From Flavobacterium sp. (GTDB taxonomy: Bacteria > Bacteroidota > Bacteroidia > Flavobacteriales > Flavobacteriaceae): DNA of 6,956 nucleotides. Where the stretch lies: positions 1 to 6,956 of the forward strand of contig JASLGC010000216.1 of NCBI GenBank assembly GCA_030150335.1. The letters run 5' to 3'. The notes beneath the pieces were generated by a model, which was given only the letters and a program-made list of their open reading frames with translations, ran no database searches and was not told the DNA's origin. Every line of letters begins with the position of its first letter. Position 1 is the first letter of the stretch. Positions 1 to 6,424 of this stretch are shown here, in pieces. Both the position numbers and the translations under genes were made by a program.

Positions 1-19
1 AAAATTAATTCTGAAAAAC

Positions 20-196
20 ATGTTTGAATTTCAACAGTATTTAGGTTTCATTGTTGCCATGACTGTTATAACAATGGCATTTTGGCTTTTAATATTTTTA
101 GTTGGATTTGCTAGCTATTGGGCAGTAGGTGGAACTAGAGAGTTCTTAAAAGAAAAGAAAGCTAAAAGACAGCAATTAGAAGAAGGTCAAATGTAA
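20..196 (+). CDS. Small single-span membrane protein of unknown function (58 aa; possibly the C-terminal end of a longer gene)
   Basis: The ATG at 20 opens a frame that closes with TAA at 194-196 and gives 58 residues. A short polar start (MFEFQQ) is followed by a hydrophobic stretch at about residues 8-34, rich in Ile, Val, Phe, Leu and Trp. A strongly charged tail follows, with KEKKAKRQ in its middle, and the last residues are EEGQM. By the positive-inside rule the basic tail is probably cytoplasmic. A strong intrinsic terminator begins 18 bases after the stop, which supports a real gene end here. The start is uncertain: the bases before the ATG are A-rich, as is usual for flavobacterial starts, but the frame stays open to the window edge (KLILKN precedes the Met), so this could be the last segment of a multi-pass membrane protein. 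I do not recognise the family and assign no function. Confidence 0.6.
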   Translation: MFEFQQYLGFIVAMTVITMAFWLLIFLVGFASYWAVGGTREFLKEKKAKRQQLEEGQM

Positions 197-213
197 TCAT
201 TTGATGAAAAGAT

Positions 214-248
214 AAAGGCTCATAATATAAATATTATGAGCCTTTTTT
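214..248 (+). terminator. Rho-independent terminator after the small membrane protein gene
   Basis: A perfect 14-bp inverted repeat (arms 214-227 and 232-245, core GGCTCATAATA) has a 4-base loop and runs into a T tract at 243-248. It lies 18 bases after the stop at 196. The A-run on the 5' arm could allow weak termination from the other strand, but the receptor gene on the minus strand has its own terminator first. Confidence 0.9.
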
Positions 249-352
249 ATTTGTAATAGATTAGTTCTTAGTCGCTTTCATGGCTTTTGTATATTTGTGA
301 TATTTGATTTTATTTCTTGTAATAAAACAGGTGCATAGTAAAAATAGAGCAT

Positions 353-380
353 AAAAAAACCGAAGAGAAACTCTTCGGTT
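353..380 (-). terminator. Rho-independent terminator of the TonB-dependent receptor gene
   Basis: A perfect 10-bp stem AACCGAAGAG / CTCTTCGGTT (arms 358-367 and 371-380) has a 3-base loop. Read on the minus strand it is followed by a run of T (the complement of the A-run 353-359). It lies about 75 bases past the receptor stop codon. On the plus strand the hairpin is followed by A-rich sequence, so it acts in the minus direction only. Confidence 0.88.
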
Positions 381-454
381 AAAAACAAATTAGAATGAAA
401 AAATCAATTAGTTAGTCTTAAATAACATTTGTTTTTATGTTGTTTTTTCTATGA

Positions 455-2929
455 TTACATCATCATTTCTCCTTGGTCTCCATCATTATCACCACCTCTT
501 TGTTGTTTCTTACGGTCGTTTTTACTTTGATTAAAACGATAAGTAAATGATAAACTAACTTGTCTTCCTCTCCATTGCATTTCAGTGTGAGAAGTTGATT
601 GAGGTAAATTGATATCCATCTCTCTTTTTCTTGAATTGAATATATCACTTACGTTGAATGTAACTGTAGCTTTATCTTTAAGGAAGTCTTTGCTTAACGA
701 TGTGTTAGCTGATATGTTTCCTTTGATTTTACCTTGTGCTGTATTATAAGGAGCTCTATACATTCCGTTTGCTTGCCAATCAATTTTGTAAGGCAAAGTA
801 ATTTTAGATGAAACTCGGGTAAACCATGCAAAGGTGTTTTTGTCAAAGTTTTGAGATTGTGTACTTCCGTCTATATCTGTAAAAGTATAATCTCCTTTAA
901 TATCTGATTGATAGAAGTTAAAGTTTCCATTAACTCTCCACCATTTGAACGGAGTGTAGTTTAATGTAAAGTCTAAACCATATCTATATTCTGTAGCTAA
1001 GTTAATCGGAGAGCTAACTGTAATTGGAGTTCCATTTGCAGTAGTTCCATTAATTCTTCTTACGAATTGGAATGTATCATCAGTTTTATTTAAATAAGCA
1101 GAAGCACTTAAAGTGAAAGCACTCCATCTTGTTATATATCCTAAGTCAAAGGCATTTGTCTTAGCTGGATCTAAGTTAGGATTACCTTGGAAGTAGTTAA
1201 TATCACTCGTGTAGTTAGAGAATGGGTTTAAGAAGAACCCTCTTGGACGCATAATACGTCTACTGTAACTAATGCTTACGCTACTTGAAGGATTGATTTC
1301 ATAGTTTAAGAATACACTTGGAAAGAAGTCATTGTATTTCTTATTGTTGTATTCATTACTTGAAAGTTGATTCACGTCAATATTACTTGATTCCCAACGA
1401 AGACCTACCATATAGTTAATCTTGTCTGTAATCTTATTTCCATATTGTGTATATAGTGCATTTACTTGCTCTTTATACTCTAATATGTTTGACATATTTT
1501 TAGTGTCTATCCATTGGTCATTTATAAGACTTGTGAATTTGTAATCATTTCTTGTGTTTTTAAATGTACCTAAGTAACCTGCTTCAAAGTGTCCATTCTC
1601 ACCTAAAGGCAATGTATAGTCTAAACGAACAATACCTGATTTGTATTTGTCATCATTTGAATTTCTTTCAAAAGATGTTTTGTTTAAATACTCTGTGATA
1701 TCTGAAATATGTGAAGTATCATCACTTTTATCTTGAGAGATAGTTCCTTCAATAACTAATTTGTGATCATCTTTTTTGAATTTCTTTTCAAATGATGAGG
1801 TGTATTCAACACTATTCCAAGTAGATTTAGTACTTTGATTTCTTTCACGATTATATTGTAATGCGTGATTAGCATCAAAGTATTGGTAGTCCACACTATT
1901 AGGAGCAGATCCATTATTTCTACGCACACTAACACTATTAGACCAAGTAAAAGAAGGTGTAATGTAATAGTCTAAACCAAACATTCCATTGTATCCCTGT
2001 CTTTCTCTATTGTTGTCTTTATATTCATTGATAAACTGTGTAGTATTGCCATTCGCATCAAAGTATTGGTTGTCATTTACTCCATAACCATTGCTTTTGC
2101 TATCTCTATAACCAAGTGTAGTGTAGAAGTTGTATTTCTCACCTCTTAAGTTTAAGTTTCCGTTTAAACCGTAGTTACGAGGATCTCCGATAGTACCTGT
2201 GATGTTACCATTAAGACCTTGAGCTTTACCTTTTTTCAAGATAATATTGATAATACCAGCACCTCCTTCAGCCTCATAACGAGCAGATGGATTTGTAATT
2301 ACTTCTACTTTGTCAATTGATTCAGCAGAAAGAATACGCATAGCTTCTTGGATGTTATTTGCTAATCCGGTAGGTTTACCATCAATAAGTACTTTTACGT
2401 TCTCATTACCACGTAAGCTTACAGCACCTTCACTGTCAACAGTAATTGAAGGTACGTTGTCCAAAACGTCACCTGCAGTACCACCTTTGACAATCATATC
2501 TTGGCCTACATTGTAAACTTTTTTGTCTAATTTAATATCAACAGTTGATTTTTCGGCAATTACGACTACTTCATCAAGCATTTCAGTATCACCAGCTACT
2601 TTCTGAGTGCCAATGTTGGTATTGCCATTCACAACTACTTTGTGTAGTTCGATGGTTTTAAACCCTAAATATTCTATTTTAATGTAATAAGAGCCATTAG
2701 GAACAGTAAAAGAGTAGTTCCCTTTTGCATCTGTCATACCGCCAGATACAATGTTGGCATTTGTCTCATTTTGAGCAAAAATACTTGCATACTCTAAAGG
2801 TAGGTTAGTTGCTGCTTCAACAACAGTACCTGATAGAGTGCTTGTCTTCGAGTTCTGCCCAAATGCTGTTAATCCAATAAATAGAGAAAACAGCATTAGG
2901 AGAACTTTTGTAGTCTTTAATCTTTTCAT
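455..2929 (-). CDS. TonB-dependent outer-membrane receptor with N-terminal carboxypeptidase-regulatory-like domain (outer membrane beta-barrel family)
   Basis: This 824-residue protein should sit in the outer membrane and take up a ligand using TonB/ExbBD energy. A signal peptide is clear: basic MKRLKTTK, a hydrophobic core, and a likely signal peptidase I site after AFG at about residue 24. Residues about 31-115 form a carboxypeptidase-regulatory-like beta-sandwich (TLSGTVVEA start, YIKIEYLGF near the end). LDEVVVIAEKS (118-128) is the usual linker into the plug, which covers about 140-232 and carries VLDNVPS, SLRGNENVKVLIDGKP and the PSARYEAEGGAGIINI motif. The rest alternates aromatic-rich beta strands to a final strand ending in YRFN (797-800). 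A charged 24-residue tail ending GEMMM follows. Family knowledge places it with the short Bacteroidota receptors of the outer-membrane beta-barrel type. No SusD-like partner is next to it, so a polysaccharide-utilisation role is not supported. The substrate is unknown; a peptide, siderophore or metal are all possible. arsC lies 80 bases upstream on the same strand. The start is the Met beginning the signal peptide. Confidence 0.95.
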   Translation of the reverse strand: MKRLKTTKVLLMLFSLFIGLTAFGQNSKTSTLSGTVVEAATNLPLEYASIFAQNETNANIVSGGMTDAKGNYSFTVPNGSYYIKIEYLGFKTIELHKVVVNGNTNIGTQKVAGDTEMLDEVVVIAEKSTVDIKLDKKVYNVGQDMIVKGGTAGDVLDNVPSITVDSEGAVSLRGNENVKVLIDGKPTGLANNIQEAMRILSAESIDKVEVITNPSARYEAEGGAGIINIILKKGKAQGLNGNITGTIGDPRNYGLNGNLNLRGEKYNFYTTLGYRDSKSNGYGVNDNQYFDANGNTTQFINEYKDNNRERQGYNGMFGLDYYITPSFTWSNSVSVRRNNGSAPNSVDYQYFDANHALQYNRERNQSTKSTWNSVEYTSSFEKKFKKDDHKLVIEGTISQDKSDDTSHISDITEYLNKTSFERNSNDDKYKSGIVRLDYTLPLGENGHFEAGYLGTFKNTRNDYKFTSLINDQWIDTKNMSNILEYKEQVNALYTQYGNKITDKINYMVGLRWESSNIDVNQLSSNEYNNKKYNDFFPSVFLNYEINPSSSVSISYSRRIMRPRGFFLNPFSNYTSDINYFQGNPNLDPAKTNAFDLGYITRWSAFTLSASAYLNKTDDTFQFVRRINGTTANGTPITVSSPINLATEYRYGLDFTLNYTPFKWWRVNGNFNFYQSDIKGDYTFTDIDGSTQSQNFDKNTFAWFTRVSSKITLPYKIDWQANGMYRAPYNTAQGKIKGNISANTSLSKDFLKDKATVTFNVSDIFNSRKREMDINLPQSTSHTEMQWRGRQVSLSFTYRFNQSKNDRKKQQRGGDNDGDQGEMMM

Positions 2930-2963
2930 TATAGTCGATCGTTTATAAATCTTAGACTATAAT
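2928..2963 (-). repeat. 9-bp inverted repeat overlapping the receptor start codon
   Basis: On the minus strand, ATTATAGTC (plus 2955-2963) and GACTATAAT (plus 2928-2936) are perfect reverse complements separated by 18 bases. The second arm ends inside the ATG of the receptor gene, leaving only its G unpaired. In mRNA this would be a leader hairpin that hides the start codon. In DNA it could be a dimeric operator. The stem has only two G-C pairs and a large loop, so its stability is modest. The repeat is directly visible; any regulatory role is inferred. Confidence 0.5.
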
Positions 2964-3009
2964 TTGTGTTGAAGGTTTAATTTGACTTTGTTAATTTTCT
3001 GTTAACAGT

Positions 3010-3351
3010 TTAAAGTATTTCGTGAATCTTTTCTGTTGGTCTTGCGATAACGGCTTTTCCACCATTAACAACAATAGGTCTTTCAATAAGCTTTGGATTG
3101 CTTACCATTGCTTCAATAATCTCTTCATCACTTAAGGTTGCATCTCCAAAAGTATCTTTCCAAAATGCGTCTTTTGTACGGACTAATTCAATTGGATTGT
3201 AGTTAAGTTTTTTAAGAATTGTCTTTACATCAGTTTCTGTAAGGTCAGCATCTAAATATTTTATAATTTTGTAAGCTACACCTTGTTGTTCCATGAAAGC
3301 AATACTTTCGCGTGATTTGCTACAACGCGGATTGTGGTAAATTGTGATCAT
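3010..3351 (-). CDS. arsC: ArsC-family arsenate reductase (thioredoxin-fold, glutaredoxin-coupled type)
   Basis: The 113-residue cytoplasmic protein matches the ArsC/Spx thioredoxin-fold family in length (about 110-120). HNPRCSKSR at residues 6-14 holds the catalytic Cys10 at the end of strand 1. Arg58 (ELVRTK), Arg91 (ERPIVV) and Arg104 (IARP) line up in position and spacing with the oxyanion-binding arginines of E. coli ArsC (R60, R94, R107). The active site is CxxS-like and not the CxxC of Spx, which supports a reductase over a transcription factor. It would reduce arsenate to arsenite using glutathione/glutaredoxin-like donors. No arsR, arsB/acr3 or arsM is in the window, so arsenic resistance is not shown by context, and a housekeeping oxidoreductase of the same family is possible. 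It starts 41 bases from the divergent protease gene and precedes the receptor gene on the same strand with no visible terminator between them. Confidence 0.9.
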   Translation of the reverse strand: MITIYHNPRCSKSRESIAFMEQQGVAYKIIKYLDADLTETDVKTILKKLNYNPIELVRTKDAFWKDTFGDATLSDEEIIEAMVSNPKLIERPIVVNGGKAVIARPTEKIHEIL

Positions 3352-3368
3352 AATTAAGGAATTTATAT

Positions 3369-3376
3369 CAAATATA
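3369..3376 (-). promoter_or_regulatory. Candidate Bacteroidota -7 promoter box for arsC
   Basis: The minus strand reads TATATTTG, an exact match to the flavobacterial -7 consensus TAnnTTTG, 17 bases before the arsC ATG. I see no TTG at the expected -33 spacing, and an 8-base degenerate motif arises easily in AT-rich DNA. Placement in the divergent intergenic gap is the main support. Confidence 0.4.
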
Positions 3377-3392
3377 GTACAATTTTTGAAAT

Positions 3393-4307
3393 ATGGGATT
3401 TATTGAACAGTTATTGCGAATTAACAAAAAACAGAAACTATGGTACTATTTACCTTTTTCTTTATTTTTTTTAGGAATTATGTTTTTGAATTGGGTTTCA
3501 ATTCGTTTTTCGAGGGTTTCTACTAATGAAATCATAAAAATGAACATCGAAAAATATGGTAAAAATATCAACTTTTTAATCACAATTGGTCCATTAGTGT
3601 TTATGCTGGTGTTCTTAATCGTTTGGATATTAGCAGTTCACAAGCAGAGTTTGAAAAGTTTAACCACGTCGCGTTATAAGGTAGATTTGAAAAGAGTAGT
3701 CTTTTCTTTTACTTTATGGAGTGCCGTAATTTTGGGATTCTTTATCTATTCTTATATCGATAGTCCTAATGATTTCGAGTTTAATCTGAAAATAGGACCA
3801 TTTCTGGTTTTCTTTATTTTTGCGATTATTTTAATTCCATTACAAACGAGTTTTGAAGAATATTTTATGCGAGCGTATCTAATGCAGGGCATTGGGCTTG
3901 CTTCTCGAAGTAGAGCAGTAGCTTTATTTGCAACTTCTATTATATTCGGATTGATGCACTTAGGGAATCCGGAAGTTGAAAAGGTGGGATTAGTGATTAT
4001 GATTTATTACATCGGAACAGGCTTTTTCTTGGGAGTTATCACGTTAATGGATGATGGAATAGAATTAGCATTAGGTTTTCATGCTGCAAATAATTTAATC
4101 GGGGTATTATTGGTTACCGCTGATTGGACTGCGTTTCAAACGAATTCAATATTTGTGAACGTAAACCAAGATAATGATATTTCAGTGTGGGAATACGTTA
4201 TTCAAATCGGTATAATTCTTCCTTTAGTTGTCTTTATTTTCGCTAAAAAATATGGTTGGAAGAATTGGAAACAGCAGTTGTTTGGCAGAGTAATTGAACA
4301 AGAATAA
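3393..4307 (+). CDS. CPBP family intramembrane metalloprotease (Abi/CAAX-protease-like)
   Basis: This 304-residue multi-pass inner-membrane protein belongs to the CPBP (CAAX protease and bacteriocin-processing, PF02517) family. All three motifs are present: EEYFMR (Glu155, Glu156, Arg160), FGLMH (Phe185 to His189) and HAANN (His230, Asn234). The family's proposed catalytic/metal-binding glutamates and histidines are therefore intact and an active protease is plausible. Hydrophobic segments lie at about residues 17-37, 61-83, 102-121, 134-152, 174-190, 197-218, 226-242 and 267-284. The ends are basic (RINKKQK near the start, KKYGWKNWKQ near the end). Flavobacterial members have no assigned substrate, and the family includes proteins thought to act in bacteriocin self-immunity or as scaffolds. 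The stop is 2 bases before menE, so the two genes should be co-transcribed and perhaps translationally coupled. The start follows an A/T-rich leader with no Shine-Dalgarno, usual for this phylum. Confidence 0.93.
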   Translation: MGFIEQLLRINKKQKLWYYLPFSLFFLGIMFLNWVSIRFSRVSTNEIIKMNIEKYGKNINFLITIGPLVFMLVFLIVWILAVHKQSLKSLTTSRYKVDLKRVVFSFTLWSAVILGFFIYSYIDSPNDFEFNLKIGPFLVFFIFAIILIPLQTSFEEYFMRAYLMQGIGLASRSRAVALFATSIIFGLMHLGNPEVEKVGLVIMIYYIGTGFFLGVITLMDDGIELALGFHAANNLIGVLLVTADWTAFQTNSIFVNVNQDNDISVWEYVIQIGIILPLVVFIFAKKYGWKNWKQQLFGRVIEQE

Positions 4308-4309
4308 TT

Positions 4310-5341
4310 ATGAGTTTACATTATATACATCCTGATTTTAGGTTAAACGAAAAGGCTTATTCTAAGGAAGAGTTGTTAGTTGAAGCCCAAGCGATGGTTA
4401 ATAGTACTGAAGAGTATTTAGTTGATTTAGGTACTTTAATACTTCAGTGGTTTGATGATAATGATTATGTGGTACTTTCTACTTCAGGAACGACAGGACC
4501 ACCTAAGAAGATACAATTGAAAAAGGAAGCGATGGTTTGTTCTGCAAAGGCAACAGGTGCTTTTTTTGATGTTCCATGTGGTGCTTCTGCTTTGTTATGT
4601 ATGTCAACGAAGTACGTAGGAGGTAAGCTAATGTTTATTCGTGCTCTTTTATTAGGATGGCATTTAGATGCTGTATCTCCTTCAGCAAGACCTTTGCAAG
4701 GGAATACTAAGAAATATGATTTTGTAGCAATGGTTCCTATGCAAGTAGAAAATTCTATCGAGGAACTAAGCAATGTAAAAACAATAATAATAGGTGGTGC
4801 TAAAGTCAATGCTGCATTAGCTGAAAAGTTGATTGGATTGTCAACCCAAGTTTTTGAAACATACGGGATGACTGAAACAATTACGCATATTGCAGCAAAG
4901 AGAGTTGGAACAGATGTGTTTTCTGTTCTTTCACATGCTACTGTAAAACAAGATGAACGCGGATGTTTAGTGATTTCAGCTCCAACTGTCAATCCTGAAT
5001 TAGTCATTACAAATGATTTAGTGGAGGTTATTGATGCTTCACATTTTAAATGGAAAGGAAGAGCTGACAACGTAATAAATAGCGGTGGAGTAAAATTATT
5101 TCCTGAGCAAATAGAAGAAAAGTTGTCAAAAAGAATTCCTTATCGTTTCTTTGTTATTGGAAAAGATGATAACTATTTAGGTAATAGGCTTGTTTTGGTT
5201 ATTGAAAGTACGCCTTATACACTTCCAGAAGATATATATGCGGATTTATCAAAGTTCGAGAAGCCAAGAGAGGTACAGTTTGTTGAGAAATTTGTCGAAA
5301 CAGAAACCGGTAAAATCATCAGAAAAAAGAATATTCATTAA
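4310..5341 (+). CDS. menE: o-Succinylbenzoate-CoA ligase, compact Bacteroidota type (AMP-binding enzyme, menaquinone synthesis)
   Basis: A member of the acyl-adenylate superfamily, predicted to activate o-succinylbenzoate with ATP and join it to CoA, the step before the naphthoate ring closes in menaquinone synthesis. Visible core motifs are the P-loop STSGTTGPPK (57-66), YGMTET (185-190), TNDLVEV (234-240), the hinge and A8 segment GRADNVINSGGVKLFPEQIE (250-269), and the C-terminal TETGKIIRKK (331-340) with probable catalytic Lys335. At 343 residues it is about 100 shorter than E. coli or Bacillus MenE. The missing part is at the N terminus, since the P-loop begins at residue 57 instead of well past 100. 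This compact form is normal in Bacteroidota, so I do not read it as truncation. The MenE call rests on this size and architecture; another small acyl-CoA ligase is the main alternative, and no other men gene is in view. It sits 2 bases after the CPBP gene and 13 before the glutaminase gene. Confidence 0.87.
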   Translation: MSLHYIHPDFRLNEKAYSKEELLVEAQAMVNSTEEYLVDLGTLILQWFDDNDYVVLSTSGTTGPPKKIQLKKEAMVCSAKATGAFFDVPCGASALLCMSTKYVGGKLMFIRALLLGWHLDAVSPSARPLQGNTKKYDFVAMVPMQVENSIEELSNVKTIIIGGAKVNAALAEKLIGLSTQVFETYGMTETITHIAAKRVGTDVFSVLSHATVKQDERGCLVISAPTVNPELVITNDLVEVIDASHFKWKGRADNVINSGGVKLFPEQIEEKLSKRIPYRFFVIGKDDNYLGNRLVLVIESTPYTLPEDIYADLSKFEKPREVQFVEKFVETETGKIIRKKNIH

Positions 5342-5354
5342 ATATAATTACTAA

Positions 5355-6383
5355 ATGAAGAAAAATAATGTGTGTAACATTGTCCTTAGTTGGTTAGTAG
5401 CTTGTATGGTTTCTTTCGGGGGAACAGCTTATGCTAAAAAAATTATTAGAACTGGCGACAATACAAATCAAATTTCTAAAGAAATGTTGACGCGTATCCT
5501 TGAGAAGAATAAAGTGTATAAAACAGAAGGTGTAGTTGCTGACTATATTCCAGAGTTAGGAAAAATGAATCCAAATCTAATGGCTTTTTCAGTTGTTAAA
5601 CCAAATGGGGAAGTTGTAAATGTAGGAGACGTTTCTCAGAAGTTCACAATGCAAAGTATCTCTAAGATTATTTCATTGATGATTGCTGTACAAGAAAAAG
5701 GAGAGAGTGAAGTATTTTCTCGTATGGGATATTACGGAACGGATAAACCTTTTAACCACTATGCTAATTTAGAGACATCAGGAAAGCCTTTGAACCCAAT
5801 GATGAATGCAGGGGCAATCTTGACTACAGCATTATTATCAGGAGAAGGTGATGTCCCTTTCCAAAAGATTCTTGATTTAGTGCGTTATATCACTAAAAAT
5901 GATAAGATAGATTACAATCACGATGTGTTTATGTCTGAGAAAGAAACAGGGCACCGTAATAGAGGAATCTTTTATTTGCTAAAAAACAATGGTTTAATTG
6001 AAGGTGAAGAAGATAAATTAGATAACTATTTCAGACAATGCTCTATTGAAGTAACAGCTGAAGATTTAGCGAAAATAGGTTATTTCTTTGCTAATCAATG
6101 TACGCGTTTTGATGGTGATGCAAAATATAAAAATGCTTCAATGTCTCGTTTGATCCAATCTCAAATGCTTGTAGCTGGAATGTATGATTTCAGTGGGGAG
6201 TACGCAAGAACTGTAGGATTACCAAGTAAGTCTGGAGTTGGTGGAGGAATCGCTGTAAGTGTACCATCTAAAATAGGTATTGGTGCTTTCGGTCCAGGTT
6301 TAGATAAACAAGGGAACTCAATTGTTGGTTACCACATGATTTTAGATTTAGTAAATGAGCTAAATTTAAGCTTATTCCAATAG
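5355..6383 (+). CDS. glsA: Exported glutaminase A (beta-lactamase-fold glutaminase)
   Basis: Hydrolyses L-glutamine to glutamate and ammonia. The protein has 342 residues, of which about 315 are the catalytic domain, matching the roughly 310 of cytoplasmic E. coli enzymes. Active-site features of the family are all visible: Ser101-x-x-Lys104 in QSISK, Asn151 in NAGAI, Glu195 and Asn202 in the SEKETGHRNR segment, Tyr225, Tyr277 in MYDFSGEY, and Val295 in KSGVGGGI. An N-terminal export signal is present: basic MKKNN, then hydrophobic residues 6-23. Cleavage by signal peptidase I after AYA (residue 27) is likely, but LVAC at 14-17 also fits a lipobox, so a lipoprotein cannot be excluded. Either way it should act outside the cytoplasm, scavenging glutamine nitrogen or carbon. 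It starts 13 bases after menE with no terminator or clear promoter between, so read-through from the upstream genes is expected. A strong terminator follows. Confidence 0.94.
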   Translation: MKKNNVCNIVLSWLVACMVSFGGTAYAKKIIRTGDNTNQISKEMLTRILEKNKVYKTEGVVADYIPELGKMNPNLMAFSVVKPNGEVVNVGDVSQKFTMQSISKIISLMIAVQEKGESEVFSRMGYYGTDKPFNHYANLETSGKPLNPMMNAGAILTTALLSGEGDVPFQKILDLVRYITKNDKIDYNHDVFMSEKETGHRNRGIFYLLKNNGLIEGEEDKLDNYFRQCSIEVTAEDLAKIGYFFANQCTRFDGDAKYKNASMSRLIQSQMLVAGMYDFSGEYARTVGLPSKSGVGGGIAVSVPSKIGIGAFGPGLDKQGNSIVGYHMILDLVNELNLSLFQ

Positions 6384-6424
6384 TATAATAAGATGCAATA
6401 ATGACTTAGGTCTTCATTGATATA

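Noticed and set aside
463..648. 61-codon minus-strand frame at the receptor 3' end
   Set aside because: Same strand as the receptor but shifted frame, lying inside its intact C-terminal barrel sequence. There is no sign of a frameshift in the receptor.
2310..2516. 68-codon plus-strand frame
   Set aside because: It is antisense to the plug domain of the receptor, which is highly conserved on the minus strand. The peptide shows no domain or leader.
455..2929. SusC-type polysaccharide-utilisation receptor
   Set aside because: No SusD-like lipoprotein or glycosidase lies next to it, and at 824 residues it is shorter than typical SusC proteins (about 1000).
2999..3008. 10-bp palindrome CTGTTAACAG just past the arsC stop
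   Set aside because: It has no loop and no T-run, so it is not a terminator. As an operator it is too short and too low in complexity to claim in AT-rich DNA.
3010..3351. Spx-type transcription regulator instead of ArsC
   Set aside because: The active site lacks the second cysteine of the Spx CxxC motif and keeps three arginines at ArsC spacing.
4465..5070. 201-codon open frame on the minus strand
   Set aside because: It lies fully antisense to menE, whose plus-strand product has all adenylation motifs. The antisense peptide has no recognisable domain or promoter; it is a by-product of the codon use of menE.
6402..6420. Imperfect hairpin around AATGACTTAGGTCTTCATT
   Set aside because: Pairing needs a two-base bulge, and the strong terminator directly after it explains the transcript end.
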